From contig OY997594.1 in NCBI GenBank assembly GCA_963921825.1, forward strand, positions 10,669,001 to 10,733,000: a stretch of DNA of 64,000 bases. Direction: 5' to 3'. Made by a program: the position numbers and the translations under genes. This DNA is from Erodium maritimum. Taxonomy: Eukaryota; Streptophyta; Magnoliopsida; Geraniales; Geraniaceae. A model generated the notes under the pieces. It worked only from the letters and a program-made list of their open reading frames with translations. It had not been told where the DNA came from and did no database searches. Of this stretch, positions 1 through 12,950 are shown one piece after another (positions within the stretch are counted from its first letter, which is position 1; each line of letters begins with the position of its first letter).

Positions 1-2989
1 TAATAGGCTTGTGCCTGATATGTAGTTTCTGCAATTATTTCCACAGTTACAGCAGCCAGAGAGATAGGAAGCTTTTATTTGCATGTGTTTCATTTTATCA
101 CAAGTCTTGTTGCACTTATTTTCTCATGTTCTATTAACACCCACCATGCAAGTGGTTGAAAAGTTTGCCTTATTGAATACCATTAAGGTGAATGATCTCT
201 TGGCATATGGTTGTGCACAATTCGTACACCACTAGCCCTGAGAGAGTCTCAGTGATTTGCTAGTGGGAGATGGTTAAGGAAAGTCCCTCACAACAAGCCA
301 AAGAATCTTTTGCTTTTCCTCCATCCATGTAATTTTAGTTTTCATGTCAATTTCTTTTGTTCAACCATAATTTAGAAAATGTATTTGATCCTGTAGGAGT
401 GAGTTGGTTTGTGTGGGTTCCAAATCCACTGTTTAGCCTTTCTTTTCTGCTAGTGCTTGGTTGAGATATAATCTTGTTGGCTTATTGGTGAGAATATGAG
501 TTTTATGGCACTTCCAGCTTTAACATCACTGTGGATTGACAAGCCACGGTCCAGGTAACATGTAATGTCAACAAGAGCCTTGATTTGAAGTTGCACTTCA
601 TTGAACTGAACATGAACATCATTTGTGTGATCCAGGTTTTGCTGCTTTGTGTTACCATCAGATTTCAAGTCCGAGCTGGAGCTGGAGTGGAAGACACTTG
701 TGAGCAAGAGCAGTTTCAGGTCAGTACAATAATTCAGCTGAGTGTTTAAGATTTTGCTTTAAGCTCTCATTTTTATGGTACTATAGGAAGGCTGAGTAGA
801 AAGGGGAAAAATATATCATCCTTATCCCAGAACCAAAACTAGGAACCGCATATATAATATAGCCATTGGGTCTTTTTCTTTTGCTTGAAAAGACCCATTA
901 TTCTTGTAGCAGCAGTAGTTTTGGCTTTCAGTTCAGAGGCTCCACCATGGGTTTGAAAACTTTGCTGTTCATGAGTCATGAGTTTTGACGTTTACATGAT
1001 ATGATAAGAGTTTGGTCTCTTCACGCTTACGTGTGACAGGGAAAGGTCGGATTTGATGGAGATTTTTTGCAAGGAGTTGAAGAAGATGAATATAGATCTC
1101 TATCCAAAAGCTTTAGGTTCCAACATCACATGAAAGCTCACCTCAGTGTTACTTTGGTCACATGCTGAGACTTTGGCCAAGATTAAGATCCATTCATCTG
1201 TAAGTGGGCTTTTCTTTCCATTTTCATTTGCAGTTTCAATCTCTCTCTATCTATATAAATCTACAGAATGTGATACTGAAACGTAGTGGACTGACCTCAT
1301 AGAGAACCTATTTACCATCACGTGTGGTACTTTCTTGGAATGTCATGATTGGATGATTATAACTATTTGTTCTTTTGACATTGTATTCCGACCTAGTCCA
1401 CTAGATCCTTACCTATATTTCCTTTCCTTACACTTGTTCCACATCTATTCACTTTCAGCTTCTTCTTCTTCATTGGCTTGCTCTAGCTTGCTTTCTTGAC
1501 AATTCAATGTCCCTTTTGGCTCCTTCAATCTCCCACCACTTTGGTTTCCTTAAATCATATTTATAATTAGTCTCTAATGAATCATTAGCTTGGTGCTTTG
1601 AAAATTTGAGACATGCTACGTGTTGTGGTAATGATTAGTTGTGTTTACGTGGTCGTGACAAGTCATCCAGCTCTTCTTTTTCATGTGATATATACACTGT
1701 AACTCAGCAGTTATTTTCCATCCTTTTCCTAACTACAGAACACGCTTTTGCTTATGTGGTTATTACATTTCCAGATCAATCCTTCTTTTTCTGAATTGTC
1801 GTTTTCATTAACCCATAAGTACATGTTATTTTCTGAATTTTTCCGTTGATCAAGCCTAATTATCTTAGGTCTTTGAGTAGCTACTTGAATTAGACTAACT
1901 AGACCACTAGGTTAAGCCATAGCCATTGCCGAACTTCTATAAAGGAATTGCATTCAAACAAGTTTTTACAGATCAAGACCGGCAACAGAAGCTTCTTTTG
2001 GTTGATCACTACTATTTAACGGCCGTGTTTTAATATGATTAGGACATTAATCACAAAGTTTGAAGAATTCAATTACTTGAATACTAGCTTTCAAATCCTA
2101 TGTTCTAGACTCAACTTTCCTCAAAAGTATCTTTAAGTTGCAATAATTTTCTTGGACAGCTTGCTTTGTTGTTCCAACTATAGTATAATGATTTATGGAT
2201 ATGAGGTTAATTATAGTAAGTACTAGGATTAAAGTATCTTAAAACTAATGACAAACCATAAGAAGATGCTAAACTGAGTTTGGATAATTTTAACTCCTAA
2301 AATGTTAAGGGTATGCTTTTGGCAAGATTGGGTGGCTCAAAGTTTGAGTGGGAAAGGACCTAATGGGTCATGGACATTACTGCCCTTTTGACTTTTTCTG
2401 CTACAGTACAAAAAAAAAATCTTTCCCCTTCAGATTCTCTACTTTCAGTTGCTGATCTTCTTCTTCCTCTGTCATATGTTGTTTGAATTAAAACTCAAAT
2501 TTAGCATTGACCCCATAATGGTCAGTATCAAACTCCACTTACATTAGGGTTAATGAAAGAAACTTGCTGTTGTTAACAAGAAATGCGAAAGAAAAATGAT
2601 CTGTCTCCACAATTGGATGTGATCTTTAAAGGTGTCACTTCTCTCAATCTCCTTGAAGTTGACTACACTAAGCACTCTTTGGTTCCATTTGTTTCCTTTG
2701 TAGGGTTCAAGCATCAAGTTTTAGTTGCAAGTACATGCGCTGGTAAGAACAATCAACAAAAGAAATGATGGATACTTGGTTGAGCATTTCAACTCTAATC
2801 AAACTTTTGAGTACAGAATCGAAATCTATTATATCTTACAGTAATCTATATATGCATCCTGAAAGTCAAATTTACCATAAACACATGGTTTTGCTTTCCC
2901 AATACTTAAACCTATAACAAGTAGTTATTAATTGATCAGATGATGTATTAAAATTCCAACTCATCATGTCTTGAGTGTGTACTAATTAC
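1..2989. other. AT-rich intergenic region, no gene recognised
   Basis: I see no gene that I can support in this 3-kb stretch. The longest open frame on the minus strand (450-707, 85 codons) has no domain I recognise and no clear splice partners. The region is AT-rich with ordinary T-rich and A-rich runs. It lies downstream of the MYB gene, whose stop is at 2990, so its right end should hold the MYB 3' untranslated region and polyadenylation signals. Confidence 0.5.
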
Positions 2990-4080
2990 TTAGATTCCCA
3001 TATGCTGCAGATGCCACATCTCGTCCATGTTCCACATGCTATCTCCCATGTTGTCCATCACCCAATCGGCAGCCGACATCTGGCAATCCGTTGGGGCCAT
3101 GTCATTGGTGTTTGTCACCTCCATTGGAGCCAGGTCAAGAGCTTCTCTGTCAAAGCTAGTGGCGTGGAGATAATAAGTGTCACTTAGATCAACCGGGGCT
3201 ATACTGTCATTGTAGAGGGTAGTGCCAAAACCATGAAAAGGAAAGGGGCTGTCTTGGTGCTGTGAAATATCTGGAACAGTTTGAGCAGGGCCGAGGCCGA
3301 AAATGGGAGAGGTGGGTTGAGGAGACGGCAGTGGTGGTTCAAGTGGTTGCATGTTGTGATCCATGTGAGAATGTGGCAGAGGAATTGGAGAGGCAGAGGT
3401 GGTGTTGGTGTTGGTTGGTGATGAGTTTGGAGGAGAAGATTGCTCCATCTTCTGGAGCAACCTGGGGACCCATAAACACCTGATAGCTTCCAGGAACCTC
3501 TTGCTGTTGGATTCAATGTTGAGCTGCCGCGCCTGTCTCTGTACCCTCGTCCTCCAATAGTTCTTTATCTCATTGTCTGTTCTTCCAGGAAGATGTTGCG
3601 CGATTTTCGACCACCTAGGACAACCAAATTCAGAGCTAAGTTGTTGTTTGTTGTGGACATGACATGACATGATTACTTGATTAGTAGTGGTAGTGCAAAT
3701 ATGTTCATGTACCTATTGCCCCACTTGGCATGGAGTTCAAGAATCAAGAGCTGTTCTTGGGGAGTGAGGTTTCCTCGTTTGATGTCGGGTTTGAGGTAAT
3801 TGAGCCACCTCAACCTGCAGCTTTTTCCGGTTCTCTTGAGTCCTGCAAAACCATTAGCAAAAGCATTAGCAAAGAAGACATGTGATTGGAATTGGAATTG
3901 TGTGTTGAGATGATGGATGAGGTTGGTATTGGTACCTGCACATTTGGCTAACATGTTCCAACGGCCCTCGCCGTGGTGAGCGATGTAATGTGAGAGCATA
4001 GTGTCCTCTTCGAGAGTCCATGGACCTCTTCTCAGCTCCGTAATGTCCTCCTCTTCCTGGCTACAATTGAACCCTTGCAT
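2990..4080 (-). CDS. R2R3-MYB transcription factor, MYB62/MYB116-like
   Basis: A DNA-binding transcription regulator that would act in the nucleus. Three exons join cleanly at GT/AG borders: complement 3936-4080, 3713-3842 and 2990-3614, giving 299 residues. Repeat R2 has its tryptophans at 21, 41 and 61. R3 has the usual hydrophobic residue at 80 and tryptophans at 93 and 112. The linker after R3 ([17 protein letters not shown]) and the motif [11 protein letters not shown] at about 140-150 mark the subgroup that holds Arabidopsis MYB62, MYB116, MYB2, MYB108, MYB78 and MYB112. I judge MYB62/116 closest from memory. The rest is Pro/Ser/Thr-rich, with an acidic Met/Asp-rich tail that could activate transcription. 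Relatives respond to phosphate starvation, gibberellin, abscisic acid or jasmonate. The family call is firm; the exact orthologue is not. The two introns are short (93 and 98 bp). Confidence 0.93.
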
Positions 4081-4216
4081 ATTAAACTTGACTCACCTTG
4101 TTGTATCTGTATGTGTGTGTGTCCACTACCACTAGGCACTAGAGATGGATTTGGTATTTGGAGAACAGAGCCAACAACAAACTAAATGGTAATGGAGTTT
4201 CTCCATACGGTCTTGC

Positions 4217-4226
4217 CTTTATATAC
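4217..4226 (-). promoter_or_regulatory. TATA box of the MYB gene
   Basis: Read on the minus strand this is a TATATAAAGG sequence about 140 bp upstream of the MYB start codon. That would place transcription start near 4190 and give a 5' untranslated leader of roughly 110 bases. Confidence 0.6.
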
Positions 4227-4345
4227 AGGAATAACCGGATGCAACTGTGTGTGAGTTCCTTGAGATGGGTGTGATGTGGGCCATTCAGAATACACACACT
4301 TAACCAGCTATAACTCGAGGTGGCTGAGCTGAGCTCATGTAGTGT

Positions 4346-4384
4346 CACGTGACCCACCACCAATCCCCCATTCACTGTCACGTG
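4346..4384 (-). promoter_or_regulatory. Two G-boxes (CACGTG) in the MYB promoter
   Basis: Perfect CACGTG palindromes lie at 4346-4351 and 4379-4384, about 33 bp apart and 120-170 bp upstream of the TATA box. G-boxes are bound by bHLH and bZIP factors, including abscisic-acid bZIPs and MYC/PIF proteins. A pair this close suggests hormone- or light-responsive control of the MYB gene; that is inference. Confidence 0.55.
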
Positions 4385-5128
4385 GCTTAATCTCCCAAAT
4401 AAAATTCCAAGTGTTTTCTCGTTCAAAAGTTAGGATCATCTCATTAATTACAGTAAACAAGGTCTTCTCCAATATTATATGTTGAGGAGAAAACGGTTCC
4501 AAAGTAACTCTCTTGTTGAAAACGAACTAGTCTTGTTCGAGTTCCTTGTCATGGTGTGTTGTGTGTCACCCCCTAAGAAGCGTGCTTGACTGGACAAAAT
4601 ATATTTATTTGACTCGGAGGCTCCATTGATTTTGATTATGGGTTCATTAGGAATGTGATTTAGACACCAAACCTAGTACCTTGCATGTGGTTGATACAAA
4701 CGGGACCAGTACTAGACAGATCCCCATAGCTCATCATAACAAGGCGTCTATGTGAAAAGTGGCCAAATAAGGTTTAAGGAGAGAGGAAGAGACCATAGGA
4801 TTAGGAGGGTTGTGGTCGGAATAAGCTTTGGACTTTGGCCTGAAGAAGAGAAAGAGAGAGAGAGAGCCCCATTTCTGTTTTTGGTTAAAATATCCCGAAG
4901 TGGTGGGCACATATGCCTCTCTTATCATCTTATTTTTGCAAGTAAATAAAGACTCTTCACATGTGAATCATAAAGACAAGCATGATCTATGGGTAAGTTC
5001 TTGTTCCTAAGGATACATAGCCTCAAGAATTTGACACTTGCCATACAAAATCATTCCCGCGACATCAAACAATCAAATTTGGATGTGATCACAAAATTAA
5101 AGCAACTGTCTTCAAATTGTTTGTGCGA

Positions 5129-5628
5129 GTTCATATATGGTGGGGAGTTTGTTGGGTGGAACCGGGGGAGGTACGTTCACTCCTTTCTTCCTGGTCCTTC
5201 CTGGCACCTCGGTACACAAAGTAATTGTGGAATCCTATTTGTGCAATTACTTTGTGGGAGATCTGGCTAGCTCGGAACCAATTGGTTTTCAGACAAGAGA
5301 TTCCTTCTGTGGAGAATGTGGTGATTAAGATCCAAGGAGTGGCTCTTGGAGTTTCGAGACTCCTGACGGTTAGAGGAAAAGGGGTGGGCTCCAACACAGA
5401 ATGGTTCAATTTCCCTTTGGCGTGTTGTCGTAGCTCTCTTCGATCCAAATGTAGTTTAGCTGGAAAGTTGTTGTTTTTATTATATTTTGTTTGGAGAAAC
5501 AGATAGTATCTGTTTGTAGGGGTGTCCCTAATTAGTTTTTTGAGCCTGTATTTTTACAGGTTATTCTTGTTCCTTTGTTGGAAAATGGAGCTTCATAATA
5601 CATCGCATATCAAAAAAAGGTTCATATA
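5129..5628 (+). mobile_element. 5'-truncated L1-type LINE tail with 9-bp target duplication
   Basis: The insertion runs 5138-5619 between two copies of GTTCATATA (5129-5137 and 5620-5628) and ends in a short A-run (about 5612-5618). In one frame with a single stop it encodes the C-terminal end of a non-LTR reverse transcriptase ORF2: the WWGVCW segment, then LWEIWLARNQLVF, typical of the zinc-binding tail of plant L1 elements. It is a dead 5'-truncated copy. Confidence 0.8.
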
Positions 5629-7150
5629 ATATAAAAGTTACATTTTAGAAAATAATGTCAGGTCAAGTAATTTTATATTTAATTGTAATCTACCTTAATT
5701 GATTAAGGAAATATAATAACGTAACAAACTTGATAAAATGTGTCTTGGGTTGTATTTTATGATTTAATGTGTCTTGGGTTGTATTTTATGATTTATTATA
5801 GAGTTAATTACTAAAAAAATAATTGTTTACTTGTTAAAAAATACATTAAGTTTAAAAATGGATAAAAACATACAATAAATAATGAAGTGATAAAACTAGT
5901 GTTTATTGTTGATAAAAGAAGCGTCTAGTGTTGATAAAAGTCACTCAATGTAAAAAAAATTCGAGCTTCAAAATATATTCATCACTGGTATTGATAGATA
6001 ACCCTATAAATAAAGAAAAATATTTATATAAATTTGAAGCTAATCGGAGTTTAAACGAAACAAGAATGATTACATTAATAAATTGGTAAAAAAAATACTA
6101 TTATAACCCCTAACACAAATATGTTGTTTTTATAAATATAAAGTCTACAAGTCATCACATCTAAGTAGATGGCAAAATAAAAAGCAGCTCAACCCTCTTA
6201 TCTCTGAAAATCCCTCATCCAAAACCTAAACATTGTCACCTCCGCCCCTTTCTTGTAGCCGTCAGTGTTTGTCCTGGCTCCAACCACGGGAGCTGTCGGT
6301 GAAGTTCCTCTCTCCCCGTCTCTTCGGTCATTTTATTTTTTCTCGTCGAGCTTTGTCTGCCACCCCTCGAGCTCTTTTAGACACGTTCCTCCCGCATCAA
6401 GCCTACGCCAGTTTGTACTCCCCCTCCGCCGACCACCATTGGACAGATTCACCCTCCGCCAACCTCCCCCGCCCTTCTACGGGCAGATCATCCACCCTCA
6501 GCGCCCCTTACGCCCTCCTCCGGCCAAATCCTCTCCCCGCCAGCTCTCCTCTAGCCAACTCCCCCACCTTCTACACCACCCTCACGTCCTTCCGCCATGT
6601 TCCTTCATCCGACCTCTTCTCCCGACGGCAACGGCGGCCGACTGCTAGTTACCCTATCTGGCCCTATCTCCCGACGACGACTGACCCAAAATACTCTAAC
6701 GGTCGGATGCTACAACGAACTCGATAAAGAACTCCATTTTCCACTACGCACTCTACATCACATCCACTAAAGAGGGATGGATCCCTTACGTATTCATATA
6801 TGATAATTATATTTTGTATGCCATTCTTATTTTACATCTCAACGCTGTGATGGAAAGCAACTATCGTTGTTTCAAGGTCAGCATCTTGGATCTTACGAGA
6901 TCTGAGAATATGCTTAACCCTTATTTGTATTTTTTTATACGTTATTCTTAATAAAGATGAACCTCAAATAAGATATAAAATAGAGTAAAAGAACCCATTA
7001 ACTGGTCATGAAGAGAATTATTAGAATTGATCTAAGGGATAAATTAACACACTCATGACCTAGGACATGTGAGACTAGGGGGAGAATTTTTTTAAAGAAC
7101 TATCCCCAAGTAATTAGTACTTGGATCCTTTTTCTCTTTTTATGAATCGA
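5629..7150. other. Intergenic, AT-rich then a GC-rich transposon-like patch
   Basis: 5629-6200 is very AT-rich and contains a 29-bp unit repeated twice in tandem (5737-5794). 6225-6730 is a C- and T-rich, Pro/Ser/Arg-coding patch that starts soon after an AAAACCTAAA sequence. It resembles the 5' leaders of the LINE copies elsewhere in the window, but I cannot prove this. No host gene is seen. Confidence 0.4.
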
Positions 7151-7154
7151 TACA

Positions 7155-9200
7155 TGCGATTTTTTTAAAAAGTCATAAAGACCAACTGAAACGAAAAAGA
7201 AACTACAACGAAACCGAAGACTACTACTCAAAGTAGTGCCTAGCTGCTGCATACTCTGTAGAGTGCGACCGAACCTGGTGTCATCAACTTCAAAGGGAGG
7301 CAAAGCTCTTATTAGGGATCCCTCCCAAGGCCAGTCCCTAGAGCATTGGATTCATTTCATTCCTCCAAGTAGGGCTGATTCCCCACTCGGTCTTGATCAT
7401 CTCGGGGCTCCCTAGCGGAACCCCGTTTCACTCCCCCACCTCCTGCTTTACGACTAGACTCAACTCCAGCTCCAAGTACAGTTCTATCTCTATGCCCAGG
7501 CAGGTGTAGGAGATCGGCTCTACTGACCCTGGAGGGTTGGCCGATCACCAAGTTCTTCCAACCCGGATCAGCCAACTGGGTCTGGGAGACGCCCCGAGGG
7601 CGCACACCTTGAGGCTCAGTAGCCAAGGATACTATCGCCCACCTGCCGCGAGACAAGGGACCATGAGGTGCAGAAGTCGAGGACACCGGTCGGCGGGATA
7701 TCTGACCATCCCAATCTGTTGCATACGTCTTAGGTTGGCGGTCCCTCTGATACTCCAAGATGGAGGGTTCGAACCTGGGAGTACCTACCATCTCTCGATC
7801 ACATTCAGCCACCATGTGATCAATCATGCCACAATTAATTAACAAAACACATGGAGTTTTGTATAGGTAAGAGTGACACAAACCGGATCGAGAAATTCTC
7901 AGAATCAAAGTAGAACCTGCAGCGAAGGGGGCGCTCCACAAGGTGCCAAAATCTGACCTTCATTGTATCACCCCAACAGATGCCCCATTAGTCACATGGG
8001 ACCTCGACACACATCCTAGTGTCGATCCAATTGTCTCTCCCGTGGTTTTAGTGTGCACTAACAGAGGGAGACCATGGGCATGCACCCAGAGTTACAGTCA
8101 ATCCAAGGTAGGAGGCTCATTAGTCATTGGGTCCAAATTATCCAGGAGGAGGGGCCGTCCATCAAAACATCACGGCTCGTTCCCACAAGCCCATGAGCGT
8201 GCCGTTGTTGTCTCGAAGTATAACCCGAACACCCCAGGCCCGATGTCCTTGATGACCAAACCTTTGACCAACTTCCCTCATGCCTTAGTGATAATATTGA
8301 GAAGGACCTCCTTACGGGGTGGATTGGAGGTCCATAGTTTGCCCAGCATGACAAACTATTGACGTGTTAGGACCGACGGGCTCACAGGTTGCTACAGGAC
8401 TTCCACCACATCATCTTCACCCTCCTCTAGGGAACAGGCCGAGAGCCCATTCTGGAGATTGAGCAGATGAGACTCCAACGACAGGTCCGGCGACGTCGAG
8501 GCGGTCCTGGTCTCCTTGGGTTTGAAAAATCTACGGCGGCGGACCATTCCCGACGGAGGAGAGAGCAATGACGGGATCACCGGCACCCGCTCAGCGTTGG
8601 GGATGAAGATCCCCTCACATAGGGCCTCCAGCTCCTTCCACCCTGGTTCCTCCCTCACCAGGTCAATCATAGGAGCCTTACCCCGAGAGGGGTCCCTAAC
8701 CAGTGGAGACGGCGGAGCAGATACATGAACCTCCGATGACGGTTGCAAAACATTGTGTGGAGTAGGTTCCGATGACGGTTGGGGAATAGATGCAGTCCCA
8801 AGAGTCAGAAGAGCCGTCGACGATGAGTGGAGGTGGAGGTAGCGCCAAAACCCTAGCGTAATTTGCAACTGAAGTTGGGGTTTGGGTCTTGGAAGGACGA
8901 CCCCTGCGAGGTTTTCTCACCGATTAAGAGGATCCTGGAGAGAAGACGACAATCCCCGTTGCTGGGATAGAAGGGGTGATCGTCGTGGAGGAGAGAGAGA
9001 TAGGGACCAAGGCAGATTGTTTCGTCGGTCTTCGTCGTTTCGATTTTTGAGGAGGCACAAACTCCGAGGAGGGGCACGGTGGGGGCACACGTGGTAGGTG
9101 TTGCTCCAGGTGGAACTTCGATGAGACAATATCAACGACGAGTACAACAATTATGTTGACGACCGGGATAGAAAGCTCTATAAGGGACTAAGATTTTACT
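7155..9200 (-). mobile_element. L1-type LINE remnant with ORF1 (DUF4283 and zinc knuckle)
   Basis: Reading the minus strand from about 8920 downward gives the usual order of a plant L1 ORF1. First come basic residues RRGRPSK and the stretch NYARVLA, then a proline-rich linker. A DUF4283-like core follows at about 8110-8360 (KGLVIKDIGPGVF-like, ending in DGRPLLLDNLDP-like). Last is a diverged CCHC zinc knuckle (Cys-Gly-x3-His-x4-Cys) at about 7801-7851. The frame is broken several times and no reverse transcriptase follows, so this copy has lost most of ORF2. The 3' end is placed only roughly, at the A-rich stretch (T-run on plus) near 7160. The family is clear; the ends are not. Confidence 0.7.
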
Positions 9201-9945
9201 TCAGGAAAGAATCTCGACTTGCGAGAGAGTTACTCTTTAGCTATGACCCTCACCAGGCTTTGATTAAGCATTCGTATGACACAAATTAGTGTTTGAATAT
9301 ATTGTTTTATATACAATAAAAAGAATTAAGGAAATTGTGGTTGGAGACCCTATATATATCTTTAGGTCCGCTAAAAAAGGAAGAATAAAGTACTTGAAGA
9401 GATGAAAGAATGGGTGGTATGTAGGGACCCTCTCACATGTTTTAAGGTGCGAAGCAATTACCTACTCACATTGATAGTTTGACTCCAAAACTTGTCTAAA
9501 TTAAAAGATTTGACTTGATTTGATTTTTGTATTTGTTCTTTCCTCCATCTTAAACTGATGAACAAATACCCTCTAAGTCAATGACTTGATTGGATTTGGA
9601 ACTTACTTCAAACTTAAAATACAGAATATTTTTCATCTTTTTTCTTTCCTCTTTTACTTGTATAGCAAATTTGAATAAAGAATATATTACATTGTTGTGT
9701 GACTGCGATAGTGTGATGGTGTGAAATTCTAACGCATGAAAATAACCATTGCATGCAGTTTCAATATTCCTTTATAAGTGTAACAATATGTTCTACTTCT
9801 TCTAGTAAATTGTCGTGAAATCATATAACTTAGAAGGCCACTATTAAAAACTTCTTGTACTCTTGTTTAAATTGGAATAAGTTAGGATACTTTGGTACTA
9901 AATTTGAACAAAATCTAAATTAAGGGGCTGAATTAAAGTAAATTG
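9201..9945. other. AT-rich spacer between LINE copies
   Basis: No gene, RNA or clear repeat is seen. It separates two LINE copies in the same orientation. Confidence 0.4.
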
Positions 9946-11730
9946 TCATATTCAATTTTTTTTAGTGAAAGGTGCGAAATTTCATTAATCAATTTGTGTA
10001 ACAACAATAAAGTGCATTATAGACTCTCTGACCATAAAAAACAGGCAAGAACATTTAAGAAGGTTCGCTATTCTTTTCACAGTAGAACTGTCCTTGACGT
10101 TTTTGAATTGATGCCCCTTGGGCAATGACAGAATATGGGTGGAGGGAATGGGGTACCGGAGATCCTAAGGGACCTCGACGGTAATGGTGATGGTGGGAGG
10201 CAAAACATCGTCTGGAGATCTCTCCCAGGGCCAATCCCCGATGCTCTAGTGATGTCTCATCCCTTCCGGCGGGGACGCAACCTCCTTCATAACTCCAGCT
10301 CCCCCATCCATTTGAAGCCTGGGCTCTGGAACTTCAACAGGTCGCGCTTCTAACTGAGCGCACCCTTTACCTTTAAACCCTCCAGTCTGGGATGACCGAG
10401 GGGCAGGAATCGAATTAGCAGATAGCTGACTTATTCCCAATCCCTTGTCCGTCCCGTGCACCCGAGGGCCCGTGAGAGGGGTAAAGGACCACCTAGAGCG
10501 GCCTAACGCGGGCGGCAAGCTAGTATCTCAGTTGGAAATCTGGGGACCCAGATTAGGTAACAGGTCCAATCTTATGCCGGCTCCCCCATATTGAGATAAC
10601 CTAGCATTATGTAGCGGGTCCAATGTCAACGGCCGCAGTTCAGCGTCCCCTAGAGCTTCGTCGCGGTCAGTGCGTACTCCATCCATAGCCACCAGCTGTT
10701 GACGACGGTTGCGAGCGCAAGGTCTGCCCATCAGCGCATAACGTAGCAGACCCCGACGGTACGTCGATAGTCATCGAACCCTATCCACAACCGGAATCAG
10801 AACAGTCACCACTCAGGGTGTTGGGTCACCAGTCCCCCGATCAGCCTCCGGTAACAATTCCCTCGTTCTTTTCCACACCCAGCATCGGGAAACCCTAAGG
10901 GAGGAAGTCTCCACCATGCTCCACCACATCCCAACTCGATCACGGGTCCAGCCCCAAGTTCGAGCCTTTACCGACGTGAACGAGACACTAGCCGAAAGCT
11001 TTGTAACATCCCAAAACGTGCCCACCGGAAGGCGAGGAGGCTGAGGTCGCAGCGGCACTGGCTGGGAAGGAACCCTAGATCGGGTGGGCGGCCCTCTAGG
11101 CACCAGAGCGAGGTCTTGGTGCTGGTCAGCCTTGAGAAGCGGGGTAGGGTTTGGCCCACGTGGAGAGGACCTGTAGCTTGGAGCCGAAGTCACCGAGACC
11201 CGCCGCACCCAGCTCTGATGGTCCCAATGCCGGCGATAAAAAGTTGCACCAGGGGGATTGGGGGCGATCCTCGCGTACCAAAGAACCCCGACGATTCCCT
11301 GGAAACCGGAACAGGGGTCACAGAACCCACCGACAGAGGAGGCCGGGACGAGACCTGTTAGAGAGAGGAGAGGGGTGGTGGTGGTGGTAGGAATTGCAGA
11401 CCAGACAGAGGGATACCAGGCGAGACTGGCTGGAGAGGATGAGGGGGCATGACGATCGGATTAGGAGTCGCCGGAATCACGAGAGGGACGGAGAGGGGAA
11501 GAGCCGACGAGGGCTGTGGAAAAGCCAACCACTCCCACCCGTAGTTAAACCCCGCACCAGGCGTGGTCTGCGAGGTCAACTGGATGGGATAGGCGAACAT
11601 AGGGACGACGAAACCGACAGGCCCAGGCGGCGTAGCAACAACGGCAGACAGGAGCTCCATAACGACGAAACAGGTTAGGGCTAGGGTAGGCTCTCAAGTC
11701 AAGAGAGAAAAAAATATTTCATATTCAATT
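9946..11730 (-). mobile_element. Internally deleted LINE with 12-bp target duplication
   Basis: The element runs 9958-11718 on the minus strand between two exact copies of TCATATTCAATT (9946-9957 and 11719-11730). It starts, as read on the minus strand, with a T-rich leader and CCTAGCCCTAACC, then a start codon at 11660 opening a proline-rich ORF1-like frame. It ends with GCACCTTTC-type sequence and an A-run at 9958. Only about 1.76 kb lies between the ends, too short for ORF2, and I see no reverse transcriptase. Its 3' end resembles that of the copy at 29434-30289, so the two look like one family of short derivatives mobilised by a full-length LINE. Confidence 0.75.
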
Positions 11731-12950
11731 ATAGATTGGAACACAATTTGAATTTAAGAATAAATACATACTAAACAAAAAAATGTTTAAGAGAAAAATC
11801 CAAATTACCATGTTGTGAACCAAAAATACAATTTTTTCTGTGAACATATATGTTGAAAATTGGAATATATTAAAAATGAATAAGCCTTCAATTATAAGCT
11901 TTCACGCAAAATTTATAGGGTTTCAGAAACCCTAGTCCTGATGGTGACTCTTTCCCAGGATTGTCGTCGTTCTTCCCGGCCTATGCTTGGTACTGTTTCT
12001 CTGTCGATATTGTGTTCATCCTCTTCATCCTCTCTTGTTCGTCCGCTACTCACGAGGGTCATTACAACTCAATCCCTATCTTCCCCGATTTTTTAACCTT
12101 AACCATTGCCGATGACACTGATACGGGTGATTCCGGTATTGGAAACGATGGGTGACAGTCAATTTTTGATGACGGCTGAATATTTGCACAACCCTAAAAA
12201 ATGGTCCCTAAAAACAGCCCCTTTTGAAAGGAAGGGATGACCACTGTGATGGGCCAAAGTCCAAACAATCAGGCTGCCTCCTAACCCGAGGCACATAGTT
12301 TCTTCACAAATCTTCTGTAAACTAAGCCCCTGACCCTTATTAATTTCATATTTTACTTTGAACTTATTAAGCATGATCTAATTAACTATATTTTTTTATG
12401 TAGTCTTTTCCATTTCCTATGATCCTTATAATTTGAGGATATAAATAACTGAGTTTACATACAAATATATAGGTCGTCTCGTTTTTAATTACATAACATG
12501 GAGTTGGGGAGTGACTACCACTCATATGTGGTATATACAAGCCAATGAATCCTTGGTTTCCCACTCTATTAAAAAAGGAAAAAAGAAAAAAGAAAAATCT
12601 TTGCTTGCCTATTATGGCCATCACTACTTTCTCATAGAAATAAATGAATCATTGTATTCAGAAATTTTGTCAACTTTGTGATTTGGATGTATGGAGCTAT
12701 CATTTTCCATTTTGTCATTTTCCATTATGACAAAATTACTAGTCCTTTTGTAGCCTTTTTTAATTCACATCTCCTTTTCTTCTGTTCTAAGACTTTGGTT
12801 TTATTTCTAAAAGTTGTGAATTTAAATGTATAGGCTCTATTAACTCGGTTTGAATGTAATTAACCTAGTTTTTGAAAGTCATCCACTTGCTTCATTATTT
12901 TTCTCTCTAACCACATAACTCTAAACGCTTTCATTTTTCTTTTGTGTCTC
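11731..12950. other. Intergenic, AT-rich
   Basis: Mostly AT-rich. A short T/C-rich patch near 11920-12155 begins with GAAACCCTAG and looks like the 5' leader of another LINE fragment. No gene recognised. Confidence 0.35.

Noticed and set aside
450-707. 85-codon minus-strand open frame
   Set aside because: No domain recognised, no convincing splice partners upstream, and no promoter signal; the length is compatible with chance in this region.
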